Assembly: GCA_902593845.1 (NCBI GenBank)
Contig: CACJJV010000010.1
Location: forward strand, 1 to 42,693
Direction: 5' to 3'
Length of the DNA stretch: 42,693 nucleotides
Origin: an uncultured Pelagibacteraceae bacterium
Lineage (GTDB): Bacteria; Pseudomonadota; Alphaproteobacteria; Pelagibacterales; Pelagibacteraceae
Below, one piece after another: positions 26,054-34,947 of the stretch. Position numbers and translations under genes: made by a program. The notes below the pieces were generated by a model. It was given only the letters and a program-made list of their open reading frames with translations. It did not search any database and was not told where the DNA came from. Each line of letters begins with the position of its first letter. The stretch's first letter is position 1.

Positions 26054-26895
26054 TGAATAAAATAAAAAAAGGGTTGGGTAGAGGCTTATCTTCCTTAATC
26101 GGTGAAACTAAAGTTGAGAATAAAACAAATAATTTAAATTTAGCCGAAATAGTTCCAAACAAATATCAACCAAGAAAAAATTTTGATGAGGAAAATTTAA
26201 ATGATTTAGTTAATTCAATAAAAGAACGGGGTGTTATTCAGCCAATTATAGTTAGAAAATCTAATACGGATAACTCTAAATACGAAATTATAGCTGGAGA
26301 AAGAAGGTGGTTAGCAGCTCAGAAAGCTGGTCTGTATGATATTCCAGTCGTTGTTACAGATGCTGATGATCTTAAATCTTTAGAATTTGCGATTGTTGAA
26401 AATGTTCAGAGACATGATCTAAATCCTTTAGAGGAAGCACAAGGCTATAAAAGATTGATAGATGAATTTGCATATGATCAAGATAAAGTATCAAAATTTA
26501 TAGGTAAGAGCAGAAGCTATATTTCTAACTCATTAAGATTACTTAATTTACCCAAAGAAGTTCTTGATTTTGTTGAACAAAAAAAAATCACAGCTGGTCA
26601 TGCAAAGATATTAGTAGGTCTAGATAATGCTACATTTTTAGCAAATAAATTTATTGAAAAAAAATTATCTGTTAGACAAGCTGAAAATTTGGTTAAAATA
26701 TTTAGAAAAACTAAAAGAAATACCTCCAATAGAGTAGACTCAAATATTAGAGATTTAGAAAATTCTATATCTGAAAAAATTGGGCTTAATGTTTCTATTA
26801 AAAATAATAAAAACAATAAAGGCACAATATCATTTTATTACAAAGAGCTTGATCAACTAAACAAGATAATTGATATAATTAAATCTGGATATTAG
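26053..26895 (+). CDS. parB: Chromosome partitioning protein ParB
   Basis: CTP-dependent DNA clamp that loads at parS. 280 residues. N-terminal KKGLGRGLSSLIGE, which stimulates ParA; the CTPase domain has VPNKYQPRKNFDEENLNDL, GVIQPIIVR and IAGERRWLAAQKAGL (the GERRW arginine patch). The helix-turn-helix lies in VSKFIGKSRSYISNSLRLL near residue 155. C-terminal dimer domain present. The last 17 bases overlap convergent holA. Confidence 0.97.
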   Translation: MNKIKKGLGRGLSSLIGETKVENKTNNLNLAEIVPNKYQPRKNFDEENLNDLVNSIKERGVIQPIIVRKSNTDNSKYEIIAGERRWLAAQKAGLYDIPVVVTDADDLKSLEFAIVENVQRHDLNPLEEAQGYKRLIDEFAYDQDKVSKFIGKSRSYISNSLRLLNLPKEVLDFVEQKKITAGHAKILVGLDNATFLANKFIEKKLSVRQAENLVKIFRKTKRNTSNRVDSNIRDLENSISEKIGLNVSIKNNKNNKGTISFYYKELDQLNKIIDIIKSGY

Positions 26896-27877
26896 TATTT
26901 TCAACTTTATCTAAAATCATATTGTTTATGATTTGATTAGAAATTTGAGGATTTTTTTTAATTAAACTCTCAGTATTGTTTAGATCCACAATAAAATTCT
27001 CAATATCATTCAATTCCCATATTTTAATCTGTTGCTTGATTATATTCCTATCCTTCCAGAATATTGGAGGCTTAAATGAGTTAATTACTTGATCAATATT
27101 ATTATTTTCGTTTAAATCCATTCTTAACTTTCTAAGTCTTTTTAACTTATTTAAAAAAGTTCTTAAAATTAAAATATTATCCTCACTAGATGGAATATTT
27201 TCATTAAGAATATTGAGAGTTCTTTTTTTATTTTTACTCAGACAATTATCTACTAACTCTCCAGCACTGTAATTTTCACTTAGGTTTGTTAATTTTAAAA
27301 TATCTTTTAATTCTAACTTTTTATTACTTTGACTTAGGTTAATAATTTTTTGTAATTCATTTTTAAGATTAATTCTATCTCCTTGTGACCTTTCAATGAT
27401 TAAATTTATGTTTTCAGAGGATAAATTAATCTTATTTTCAAACAAAATTTTCTTTGCGATAGATAAAAGAGTTTGTGGAGTATCTTCATAAAAAGGAACA
27501 ATTAGTAAAATTTTTTCTTTTTCAAAATAATTCCTAAGTTTTGATTTTTTATTTAAGCTTTTTGCAATCAAAATAATAACAACATCTTTTATGTTTGATG
27601 CAATTATTTCTTCTATTAATTTTAATATTTTGTCAGAGACATCAGATATTAAGATTAACTTTTCATTTTCAAAAAAAGACTTGGAATAAACATTTTCAAA
27701 AAATGTTTGTTTATTTTCAATTACATCCTTTTCAGAATATTTATAAGTGTTTTCTTTAGTAAATTGGCTAAAGCTAGCTTGAATCACATCTTGTTTTTGA
27801 CCCTCATTCTCGCCATAAAATAAAAAATAGTTAGTTTTATTCTTAAATTTTTCTATTTCATAATACTTAGAGATCAT
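26879..27877 (-). CDS. holA: DNA polymerase III delta subunit
   Basis: Clamp-loader subunit that opens the sliding clamp. 332 residues, AAA+ fold without a nucleotide site, normal length. Seen: NYFLFYGENEGQKQDVIQ at the N-terminus (the GxNxGxK-like opening of HolA), LILISDVSDKILKLIEE, and the central ERSQGDRINLKNELQKII block (the G-D-x-x-x-x-x-x-E-L-x-K-L motif) that is the best family marker. Sequence is divergent but order (holA-lptE-leuS, convergent to parB) is conserved. Overlaps lptE by 11 bases. Confidence 0.9.
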   Translation of the reverse strand: MISKYYEIEKFKNKTNYFLFYGENEGQKQDVIQASFSQFTKENTYKYSEKDVIENKQTFFENVYSKSFFENEKLILISDVSDKILKLIEEIIASNIKDVVIILIAKSLNKKSKLRNYFEKEKILLIVPFYEDTPQTLLSIAKKILFENKINLSSENINLIIERSQGDRINLKNELQKIINLSQSNKKLELKDILKLTNLSENYSAGELVDNCLSKNKKRTLNILNENIPSSEDNILILRTFLNKLKRLRKLRMDLNENNNIDQVINSFKPPIFWKDRNIIKQQIKIWELNDIENFIVDLNNTESLIKKNPQISNQIINNMILDKVENTNIQI

Positions 27878-28337
27878 TTCCGATTAAACCTAAAAAGATA
27901 TTTATATCTTGTAAAATTTGTGTGATCATATTTTTTTCAAGATTAATTTTTAATTGATCAAGTTCAAATTTGTTGTTCTTAGAATTAAAAGTTGTTTCTT
28001 TTGTGAATTTTTTTTCATAATTTTTATTATTAATTTTGTTAGTTAAATACGTATTAACAGTTAAAACTAATTTATAACTAGTTGCGTTACCTTTCTTATC
28101 TTTTGTAACAATACTTTCTTGTTTTAAGGCACTTAAATCAAGATCTAAAACATTTTTTGCATCATTTTTTCTAAAGTTTTCTAAACCCCTAATTATTTCT
28201 CTACTGATATTTTTATCTCCTGAAAAATTTATGATATCTATTTTGATATTTGAGTTTTTATTAATTTGATAAACTGGAGTGTAGCCGCAACTTAATAAAA
28301 ATAAAAAAATAAAATAAAATTTTAAATTTTTTGTCAT
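27867..28337 (-). CDS. lptE: LPS assembly lipoprotein LptE
   Basis: Outer-membrane lipoprotein plug of the LptD barrel. 156 residues. A signal peptide with lipobox FLLSCGYTPVY (Cys near residue 17) is followed by the usual alphaproteobacterial CGxxPxY start of the mature protein. The remainder is low-similarity beta/alpha sequence with LNTYLT-like repeats of Asn and Lys. Identification rests on lipobox, length and the holA-lptE-leuS order. The start overlaps the leuS stop by one base. Confidence 0.85.
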   Translation of the reverse strand: MTKNLKFYFIFLFLLSCGYTPVYQINKNSNIKIDIINFSGDKNISREIIRGLENFRKNDAKNVLDLDLSALKQESIVTKDKKGNATSYKLVLTVNTYLTNKINNKNYEKKFTKETTFNSKNNKFELDQLKINLEKNMITQILQDINIFLGLIGNDL

Positions 28338-30877
28338 TAGTTGATAATAAAGTTAATTAGTTTATTTTCTATATATATTGTTTTTATAATTTGTTTATTA
28401 TTAAGGTATTTTTTAATTTGTTCGTCCTTTTTGATATTTTCAATCAACGTTTTTTTATCAACTGATTTACTGATAGAGAAAACTTTTCTTTTTTTACCGT
28501 TTATTTGAGTAACGATATTGAATATTTCCTGCTCAAGATATTTTTGATCTATTTTAGGCCATTCTATAGCTTTAGTTGATATTTCTAGTTTCTCTAGACA
28601 TTCATTTGAAAAGTGTGGAATTATTGGATTAATTACCTTTAGAATATTAACGTAATTTTTATGAAAATTACTTCCCCAGTCTTCTTTGTTTGTATGTTTA
28701 TTTAAAAAAGAGTGAATTTTATGAATTGAAGCAATAGTAACATTAAAACCAAATTTGTCTAAGTCATCACTTAGTCTCTTAATTATTTGATTTGTAAATT
28801 TCTCAAGTTCATTATCAAAGTTTGAAAATTTTTTTTGGTTATTCAAAATTTTTTCATTTAATGACCACAATTTTTGAAGAAATTTGAAAGATGCACTTAT
28901 GCCTGTATCAGACCATTGTATGTCTCTTTCTGGCGGGCTATCAGACAAAATAAATAATCTTACAGCATCTGCTCCATACATCTTAATAATTTTTTCTGGA
29001 TCTATAGTATTTTTTTTTGACTTTGACATCGACTCTGATGGACCAACTATAACTTTTTCAGTTGGGTTATTATTTAGGAAATAGCTTTTACCATCTTTAC
29101 TGAAAACATCATCTGGATAAATCCAATTATTATTTTTATCTTTATAAGTTTCGTGACAAACCATACCTTGGGTGAATAAACCTTCAAACGGTTCTTCTAA
29201 AGACGTATCTTTATTATCTAAACTTATAGCTCTCATAAAAAAACGTGAGTAAAGAAGATGTAATATTGCGTGTTCAACACCACCAATATATTGATCAACA
29301 GGCATCCAGTAATCTAATTCGTTTTTATCGAACGGTTCTTTAATATTTTGTGCAGAGCAAAATCTTAAATAATACCAAGAAGAGTCCACAAAAGTATCCA
29401 AAGTATCTGTTTCACGTATACATTTTTTTCCATTTATCTCGACTTCTTTCCACTTTTTCTGGTTATCAAGTGGATTGCCGTTAGTATTAAGATCTATATC
29501 TTCAGGAAGTTTAACTGGTAAGAGTTCCTCTGGAACTTTAACCACATTATTATTTTCATCGTATGCTATCGGAATAGGACATCCCCAATACCTTTGTCTT
29601 GATATTCCCCAATCTTTTAATCTAAAATTAGTTTTTCTTTTACCTAATTTTTTCTCCTCAAGAATTTTTATTGCTTCATTTATAGATTCATCTGGAACTT
29701 TTAAATTATTTAAAAATTTAGAGTTTATAATTACACCAGCACCAGTATAAGCTTCATTTCCAACTTTATAAGTGTCATCTTTATCAATAGGTCTAACAAC
29801 TGTTTTTATTCCAAGATCATATTTTTTTGCAAAATCAAAATCTCGTTGGTCATGAGCTGGACAGCCAAATACTGCACCAAATCCGTAATCCATTAAAACA
29901 AAATTAGCAAAAAAAACGGGAACTTTTGAGCCCTCATCAAAAGGATTGATAGCACTGAGCTCAGTTTTAAATCCTATTTTTGTTGCCTGAGCAATTGATT
30001 CCTCTGTTGTGCCAGTTTTTGAGCATTCTTTCTTAAATCTTTGGAAATCTTTATTATCCTCATAATACTTAGAAAGAGGATGATCAACAGATAATGCTAA
30101 AAAAGAAAACCCAAATAAAGTATCTGGTCTTGTCGTATAACATCTGATTGATCTTATGTTTTCTGAACCTTCAATTTTAAAGTCAATTTCACACCCATAT
30201 GACTTACCAATCCAATTTTTTTGCATAGTTTTAACTTTATCTGGCCATTTATCCAGAGTTTCTAAACTACTTAAAAGTTCCTCAGAAAAATAAGAAATTT
30301 TAAAAAACCATTGGTTTAGTTTTTTTCTTTCGACTACCGCGCCTGATCTCCAGCCTTTTCCATCTATAACTTGCTCATTAGCAAGCACAGTTTTATCAAT
30401 TGGATCCCAGTTGACATAACTTTCTTTTCTATAAACTAAACCTTTATCATAAAGATCTAAAAATATTTTTTGTTGATGTTTAAAGTATTCTGGTGAACAT
30501 GTTGAAATTTCTCTATCCCAATCAATAGACAGACCTAACATTTTTAATTGAGATTTCATAACTTTAATGTTTGTTTCTGTCCAGGTTTTAGGATTTAAAT
30601 TATTTTGTTTAGCTGCATTCTCTGCCGGCATTCCAAACGAGTCCCATCCCATTGGGTGAAGAACATTAAATCCTTTTAAAGTTTTATATCTTGAAAGCAC
30701 ATCCCCAATTGTGTAATTCCTAACATGGCCCATATGAATTTTTCCAGAGGGATATGGAAACATCTCTAAGCAGTAAAATTTTTTTTTATTGTTATTTATT
30801 TCAGATTTGAAAGATCTATTTTCTTCCCAATATTTTTGCCATTTTTCTTCGACTATCTTAAAATTGTATCTTTCCAC
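28337..30877 (-). CDS. leuS: Leucyl-tRNA synthetase
   Basis: Class I aminoacyl-tRNA synthetase charging tRNA-Leu. 846 residues. The HIGH signature is HMGH in [20 protein letters not shown] (near residue 48). The editing domain (CP1) spans about 220-400 with [14 protein letters not shown] and [18 protein letters not shown]. The KMSKS loop appears as [12 protein letters not shown] near residue 620. [10 protein letters not shown] and [11 protein letters not shown] are also typical. Complete. A half parS-like word at 29408-29417 within it is considered chance. Confidence 0.98.
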   Translation of the reverse strand: MERYNFKIVEEKWQKYWEENRSFKSEINNNKKKFYCLEMFPYPSGKIHMGHVRNYTIGDVLSRYKTLKGFNVLHPMGWDSFGMPAENAAKQNNLNPKTWTETNIKVMKSQLKMLGLSIDWDREISTCSPEYFKHQQKIFLDLYDKGLVYRKESYVNWDPIDKTVLANEQVIDGKGWRSGAVVERKKLNQWFFKISYFSEELLSSLETLDKWPDKVKTMQKNWIGKSYGCEIDFKIEGSENIRSIRCYTTRPDTLFGFSFLALSVDHPLSKYYEDNKDFQRFKKECSKTGTTEESIAQATKIGFKTELSAINPFDEGSKVPVFFANFVLMDYGFGAVFGCPAHDQRDFDFAKKYDLGIKTVVRPIDKDDTYKVGNEAYTGAGVIINSKFLNNLKVPDESINEAIKILEEKKLGKRKTNFRLKDWGISRQRYWGCPIPIAYDENNNVVKVPEELLPVKLPEDIDLNTNGNPLDNQKKWKEVEINGKKCIRETDTLDTFVDSSWYYLRFCSAQNIKEPFDKNELDYWMPVDQYIGGVEHAILHLLYSRFFMRAISLDNKDTSLEEPFEGLFTQGMVCHETYKDKNNNWIYPDDVFSKDGKSYFLNNNPTEKVIVGPSESMSKSKKNTIDPEKIIKMYGADAVRLFILSDSPPERDIQWSDTGISASFKFLQKLWSLNEKILNNQKKFSNFDNELEKFTNQIIKRLSDDLDKFGFNVTIASIHKIHSFLNKHTNKEDWGSNFHKNYVNILKVINPIIPHFSNECLEKLEISTKAIEWPKIDQKYLEQEIFNIVTQINGKKRKVFSISKSVDKKTLIENIKKDEQIKKYLNNKQIIKTIYIENKLINFIIN

Positions 30878-30907
30878 AATTATTGAATTATTAAATTAAT
30901 TTTTTAT

Positions 30908-31522
30908 TTAATCTTTTTTCCTGCTATCACCGTGTTTAGGATCTCCAATTATATATGGGTTTTCTTTGATATTTTTATCAATGATTTCTTTTTTATATTT
31001 TGTAGCTTTTTTAAGTATGCTGAGGTTAAGATCCGCAACTAAATCATTGTTATTTTTACTAATTGAACAGTTATTGGAATTCTCAGAACATTTTTTTAAG
31101 TATACATTTATATCTAAAGCATCCGACCTTATTTCATTTGTTAAAAATCTTACAGAAATTTTAACAGACTCATTAGGAGAATTATTTTCACTATACCAAT
31201 CAGTGATTACTATGCCACCACTATAATTCGCAGAAGCCAAGGGCATGAAGTCCAAAGTATCAAGTGTGGCGCGCCACAAAGGATTTGCGCTAGCAAACTC
31301 ATAGTTAGTCCCTTTTTGAGAACCACCCATTACTCTAAAGCCACGCCCCTCATTAATATTTTTTTCCACTCTTTTTCTTGGATCCGGAGGAAAATCCTTA
31401 GCACTTACTTTCTTTGGTTTTAAAGCTTCACAACCAGTTTGTGTTAATAGGATTAATATTGACAATAAAATTAAAATATTTTTCTTCACAGCAATCAATT
31501 TGTGCATAAACCTTATTAACAT
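30908..31522 (-). CDS. DUF3576 probable lipoprotein
   Basis: Conserved alphaproteobacterial protein of unknown function, 204 residues from the first ATG, or 199 from a second ATG at 31507. A hydrophobic N-terminal segment ends in LLTQTGCEALKP, a possible but imperfect lipobox (Gln at -3). The conserved core contains FRVMGGSQKGTNYEFASANPLWRATLDTLDFMPLASANYSGG and a GIVITDWYS segment, typical of DUF3576. Expected at the outer membrane or periplasm. It precedes leuS and lptE in the same direction, as in other members of the class, suggesting an envelope role. Confidence 0.85.
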   Translation of the reverse strand: MLIRFMHKLIAVKKNILILLSILILLTQTGCEALKPKKVSAKDFPPDPRKRVEKNINEGRGFRVMGGSQKGTNYEFASANPLWRATLDTLDFMPLASANYSGGIVITDWYSENNSPNESVKISVRFLTNEIRSDALDINVYLKKCSENSNNCSISKNNNDLVADLNLSILKKATKYKKEIIDKNIKENPYIIGDPKHGDSRKKD

Positions 31523-31572
31523 AAAATTTGATGTTTAAAATTAGATTATGATTATATTAATTAAAAAGCCCT

Positions 31573-31635
31573 AAAATACATGCCAAAAGTGATGTAAAAA
31601 TACAACACTGATGAAAATTTTTTGTTAAAAATACA
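31573..31635 (+). repeat. Three AAAATACA direct repeats upstream of the porin promoter
   Basis: Exact copies at 31573-31580, 31597-31604 and 31628-31635. They sit between the porin -10 region and the DUF3576 start, where activator or repressor sites for porin genes commonly lie. In such AT-rich DNA chance cannot be excluded. Confidence 0.35.
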
Positions 31636-31680
31636 TAAATTTATAATGAAATGGCTGTTTTTTGGTAAAAGTACCCTGTT

Positions 31681-31686
31681 TATAAT
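31681..31686 (+). promoter_or_regulatory. Candidate -10 box of the porin promoter
   Basis: TATAAT, preceded four bases upstream by a TG, and followed by an AAGGAG ribosome binding site (31697-31702) 7 bases before the ATG. No good -35 is seen at 17 bases (TTTTTT); TTGGTA at 31662-31667 is only 13 bases away. A second TATAAT lies at 31642-31647. The strong ribosome binding site contrasts with many genes here that have little or none. Confidence 0.45.
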
Positions 31687-31709
31687 TAATTATAAAAAGG
31701 AGTAAATTT

Positions 31710-32639
31710 ATGAACAACTTAAAAAAAGTAGGATTAACTGCATTAGCTACTACTTTAGCTACTTCAGCATCAGTTGCTGGTGAGCTAAGTGTATCAGGTT
31801 CTGCAGCTTTATCTTACACAGGTCTTAGCACCAACTCAGCTGTAAATCCATGGGCAATGGGTGACAGTGTTAAGTTTAATGGTGGTGGAGACTTAGACAA
31901 TGGTATGACTGTATCAGTTTACTATGAGTTAGATGGTGGTACTTACGATGACTACAATCTAAAACTAGGTATGGGTGATATGGGTACATTATCATTCTCA
32001 GGTAACTCAAGCTCAGGAAGTGGTGTTGACAAATTAAAAGACATCGTTCCAAATGCTTACACTCCAGTATATGAAGCAACAGACTCTGTTGACAGTGGTT
32101 TGATTGATGCTTCAGGAAACAACCAAGCTGGTCAGTGGGGTTATGATATTACTGTAGGTAATGCAGCATTATCAGCATCTTACAACCCAGAGCCAGGAAC
32201 AGACAATAAAGACGCTGAAACTGGTTTTGCTATTGTTTACAGTGGCTTAATGGATGGTTTAGAGTTAAGTGCTGGTTACTTTGATGATGGTGACGAAGCA
32301 GAAAACGATACTTTAGGTATTAAATACACTATGGGTGCGGTAACTGCTGCTTACCAAATGACAAAAGTAGATTACGCTGCAACTTCATCAACTGACCAAG
32401 ATGCAACACATGTTGGTGTATCTATAGCTGTTAATGATTCATTATCAGTGTCAGCTGGTCAACAAAGTATCGAATTTGATGGTACTGCAGAAGATGAGAA
32501 AAACTCAGGTATTGGTGCTTCATACACAATGGGATCAATCTCAATGTATGGTGGTTTCAATAAACTAGAGAACAAGAGTGGATCAAGCTCATCAGCAGAT
32601 GTTGAAGCTTCTATCTTTAATATCTCGTTTGCATTCTAA
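31710..32639 (+). CDS. Outer-membrane porin
   Basis: Trimeric beta-barrel porin for small-solute uptake. 309 residues. A cleavable signal peptide (about residues 1-23, LKKVGLTALATTLATSASVAG) is followed by a mature start GELSVSGSAALSYTG, alternating strand patterns (VSVYYELDGG, YNLKLGMGDMGTLSFSG, GLELSAGYFDDGDE, VTAAYQMTKVDYA) and the C-terminal Phe (IFNISFAF) recognised by the BAM complex. Very rich in Ser, Gly, Asp and Ala, acidic, with C-ending codons more often than its neighbours, which suggests high expression. It has its own promoter, a strong ribosome binding site and an intrinsic terminator. Substrate unknown. Confidence 0.88.
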   Translation: MNNLKKVGLTALATTLATSASVAGELSVSGSAALSYTGLSTNSAVNPWAMGDSVKFNGGGDLDNGMTVSVYYELDGGTYDDYNLKLGMGDMGTLSFSGNSSSGSGVDKLKDIVPNAYTPVYEATDSVDSGLIDASGNNQAGQWGYDITVGNAALSASYNPEPGTDNKDAETGFAIVYSGLMDGLELSAGYFDDGDEAENDTLGIKYTMGAVTAAYQMTKVDYAATSSTDQDATHVGVSIAVNDSLSVSAGQQSIEFDGTAEDEKNSGIGASYTMGSISMYGGFNKLENKSGSSSSADVEASIFNISFAF

Positions 32640-32662
32640 TCATTTGATTAGTTAATTTTATT

Positions 32663-32693
32663 AAGGCCCCTAGAAATAGGGGCCTTTTTTTTT
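32663..32693 (+). terminator. Intrinsic terminator of the porin gene
   Basis: A 10-bp GC-rich stem AAGGCCCCTA / TAGGGGCCTT with a GAAA tetraloop followed by a run of nine T. It is the only strong stem plus T-tract I see in the window. The opposing ThiE-like gene ends inside the T-run (stop 32692-32694). Confidence 0.93.
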
Positions 32694-33225
32694 ATTCAAA
32701 ATAAGAAATCCCTGCAAAACCAAAAGGCTTGATCATATTAAGTTTTTTTATATTTTGATTATTAATACCACCTAAAGAAATGTCTCTCATTTTTGTTATT
32801 TCCCTTAATTTTAAGTATTTATAGATATTTAACTGTTTATTATTTTTTTCTTTGAATAAAGGAGATAAAAAAATCTCTTCAATGTTTTGAAGTTCTTTTA
32901 TTTTAATTTCTTTAAGATTATGTGCAGATCCTAAAATTTTAAATTTTTTTTTAAATTTATTAATCCTTAAGTTTAAATTTTTATTAAAAGATGAAATATA
33001 AACTCCATTAGCTTTTAATCTCTCAGCCAATTTGATGTTATTACTAATATAAAAATTTCTCTGATTTTTTTTGCAGAAATCACGTAATTTTATTAGGGTA
33101 TTTATTGGAGTTTCTTTATCTTTATTTCTCCATATAAAAGATATATTTTTGTTTAAACTAATTAAGTGATTTTGATTAAACTCATTTATAAAATAGTATT
33201 TTTTTAATTTGTAAATATGCATCAT
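32692..33225 (-). CDS. Divergent ThiE/TenI-like protein
   Basis: Protein of 177 residues resembling thiamine phosphate synthase, weakly. Barrel landmarks are recognisable: GVYISSFNK (for GVHLGQ), KILGSAHNLKEI (for GVSTHS-x-E), EIFLSPLFKEKNNK (for the YIGVGPIFPTxTK loop), SLGGINNQNIKKL (for AIGGIxxxN). Several glycines and the usual phosphate-site residues are altered and the N-terminal third is reduced, so activity is doubtful. A TenI-like role is equally possible. Its start codon region overlaps that of divergent yggS by 9 bases (6 if the second ATG, 33222, is used). Confidence 0.6.
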   Translation of the reverse strand: MMHIYKLKKYYFINEFNQNHLISLNKNISFIWRNKDKETPINTLIKLRDFCKKNQRNFYISNNIKLAERLKANGVYISSFNKNLNLRINKFKKKFKILGSAHNLKEIKIKELQNIEEIFLSPLFKEKNNKQLNIYKYLKLREITKMRDISLGGINNQNIKKLNMIKPFGFAGISYFE

Positions 33226-33882
33226 ACAGAAACTAATTTAATTGAAATAAACAATAAAATTAAGAATAAAATCAATTCATTATCTTTGGATCAATATAAT
33301 CCAAAAGTGATTGCAGTATCAAAAACTTTTAAAGAGCGAGATATTTTGCCCTTATTAGATTATGGCCATTGTGATTTTGGTGAGAACAAAGTTCAAGAGG
33401 CTTTGTTAAAGTGGCCAAATCTTAAAGAAAAATATAAAAACGTAAAATTACACATGTTGGGAAAGCTGCAGACCAACAAAGCTAAGTTTGCTGTTGAAAT
33501 ATTTGATTACATCCACTCTTTGGACAGTCTTAAGCTTGCTAATAAACTAGCGAATGAAATTCATAAAAAAGATAAAAAAGTAAAGATGTTCATTCAAATT
33601 AATCTAGGTGGTGAAAAACAAAAATCTGGGATAGAGCCTAATGATTTAGAAACATTTTACACAAGCTGTTTATCATTAAAATTAGATATTGTGGGAACTA
33701 TGTGTATTCCACCAGATAATCAAGATCCAAAGTATTTTTTTAAAGAATTATTAAATTTAAATAATAAAATTAAACTTCCTGAGATTAGTATGGGTATGAC
33801 CAATGATTATTTGGAGGCTCTAGAATTTAGGTCAACATATTTAAGAATTGGAACAGGTATATTTGGTAAAAGAACTAATTGA
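33217..33882 (+). CDS. yggS: YggS-type PLP homeostasis protein
   Basis: Pyridoxal-phosphate-binding protein of the YggS/PLPBP/ProsC family, 221 residues, alanine-racemase-like barrel. VIAVSKTFKERDI contains the PLP Lys near residue 33; YGHCDFGENKVQEALLKW, LHMLGKLQTNKAKFAVE (usually H-x-I-G-x-L-Q-x-N-K), IQINLGGEKQKSG and the end EISMGMTNDYLEAL followed by LRIGTGIFGKR are diagnostic. It helps keep free PLP low. The ATG overlaps the start of the divergent ThiE-like gene, and the stop overlaps the YkuD gene by 8 bases. Confidence 0.95.
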   Translation: MHHTETNLIEINNKIKNKINSLSLDQYNPKVIAVSKTFKERDILPLLDYGHCDFGENKVQEALLKWPNLKEKYKNVKLHMLGKLQTNKAKFAVEIFDYIHSLDSLKLANKLANEIHKKDKKVKMFIQINLGGEKQKSGIEPNDLETFYTSCLSLKLDIVGTMCIPPDNQDPKYFFKELLNLNNKIKLPEISMGMTNDYLEALEFRSTYLRIGTGIFGKRTN

Positions 33883-34372
33883 TTTTAATCTTTGTTTTTT
33901 TATCAATCAGTTTAGCTAAAATTAAAAAATCTTTTTCACGCAATGCAATACATCCTTTTGTAGGTAAATATTTTTTTGTTAAATGCAAAAAAATAGCACT
34001 TCCTCTAAACTTAGCTGTATTTTTATAATTATATTTTATTAAAATTAAAAAATCATATTTATGATCTTTACGGTACAATTTTTCATATCTTATTTTTAGA
34101 TTTTTTTTTATTTTTATTTGTCTATTATAAAATTTGCTTTTTGGATCATCACACCACCCCATATTTTTTTTTATAGGAATTGACCTTAGTTTTGAAAGAG
34201 GTTTTTGAACTCTATCTGCTCTATAATAAATATTACCTAAATTAAATTTGCCTTTTGGTGTTGTAAAATCACCCTCGTATTTTTTTTTACTAAATCCATT
34301 TTTTCCAATAGAACACCTAAATTTAAAATCATCAATTAAAAGTGTATCTTTATTTTTGATAAAAATTATCAT
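33875..34372 (-). CDS. YkuD-type L,D-transpeptidase domain protein
   Basis: 165 residues. The catalytic block is FLHLTKKYLPTKGCIAL near residue 138, fitting the H-x(n)-S/T-x-G-C-(I/V) active site with Cys as nucleophile. FTTPKGKFNLGNIYYRADR and MGWCDDPKSKFYNRQIK are typical of the alphaproteobacterial branch. Such enzymes link peptidoglycan 3-3 or anchor proteins. No signal peptide or transmembrane segment is visible (start MIIFIKNKDTLLIDDF), so how it reaches the periplasm is unclear, as in several close relatives. Only 11 bases separate its start from the divergent regulator gene. Confidence 0.85.
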   Translation of the reverse strand: MIIFIKNKDTLLIDDFKFRCSIGKNGFSKKKYEGDFTTPKGKFNLGNIYYRADRVQKPLSKLRSIPIKKNMGWCDDPKSKFYNRQIKIKKNLKIRYEKLYRKDHKYDFLILIKYNYKNTAKFRGSAIFLHLTKKYLPTKGCIALREKDFLILAKLIDKKTKIKIN

Positions 34373-34383
34373 ATTTTTAAAAA

Positions 34384-34944
34384 ATGAATTCTCGAATATT
34401 AATAATATATGAATATCAGATTTTATACCAAGTATTCAATGAAATTAGTGAAAGTTTAAATTTTGAGATTACCCAATCTAATGAGAAGGATTTAAAAGAA
34501 TTTAATTTTGAACAAAATGATAATTATTTGATTATTTCAGAAAAAAAAATTGAAGGAGTAAAGAATAGTTTAATTCTAGATAATCTTCCAATTAAATTTG
34601 AAAAGCTTATTGAAATTATAAATATTAAGTTTTTAAAAAATAAATTTTTAGATCAATCACATGTTAAAATAGGCGAATATAATTTAGATTTGAACTCAAG
34701 AAAAATTTCATTTAGAAATAAAAGTTTAAATTTAACTGAAAGAGAAACAAATTTGATAATTTTTATTAAAGATAAAAAGAATGTAACAATTAAAGAATTG
34801 CAAAAAAAGGTCTGGGACTATTCACCAGATTTAGACACACATACAGTTGAAACACATATCTATAGATTAAGGAAAAAAATGAAAGAAACTTTTGGAAATG
34901 AAAGTTTTATATTAAACACCACTAAAGGTTATTCAATAGACTAG
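34384..34944 (+). CDS. OmpR/PhoB-type winged-helix regulator with degenerate receiver
   Basis: 186 residues. The C-terminal half (from about 95) is a clear OmpR-type DNA-binding domain: LNLTERETNLIIFIKDKK, VTIKELQKKVWDYSPDLDTHTVETHIYRLRKKM and NTTKGYSID. The N-terminal half has the length and strand pattern of a shortened receiver (RILIIYEYQILYQVF... NYLIISEKKI) but the acidic pocket and phospho-acceptor Asp are missing; the Asp-bearing strand reads NYLIISEK. It is therefore probably phosphorylation-independent. No kinase gene is next to it. Targets are unknown; the neighbouring L,D-transpeptidase and the porin are candidates by proximity only. Confidence 0.85.
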   Translation: MNSRILIIYEYQILYQVFNEISESLNFEITQSNEKDLKEFNFEQNDNYLIISEKKIEGVKNSLILDNLPIKFEKLIEIINIKFLKNKFLDQSHVKIGEYNLDLNSRKISFRNKSLNLTERETNLIIFIKDKKNVTIKELQKKVWDYSPDLDTHTVETHIYRLRKKMKETFGNESFILNTTKGYSID

Positions 34945-34947
34945 TGA

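Noticed and set aside
29408..29417. parS-like TGTTTCACGT in leuS
   Set aside because: Only the left half matches; the right arm (ATACAT) breaks the palindrome, so ParB loading is unlikely.
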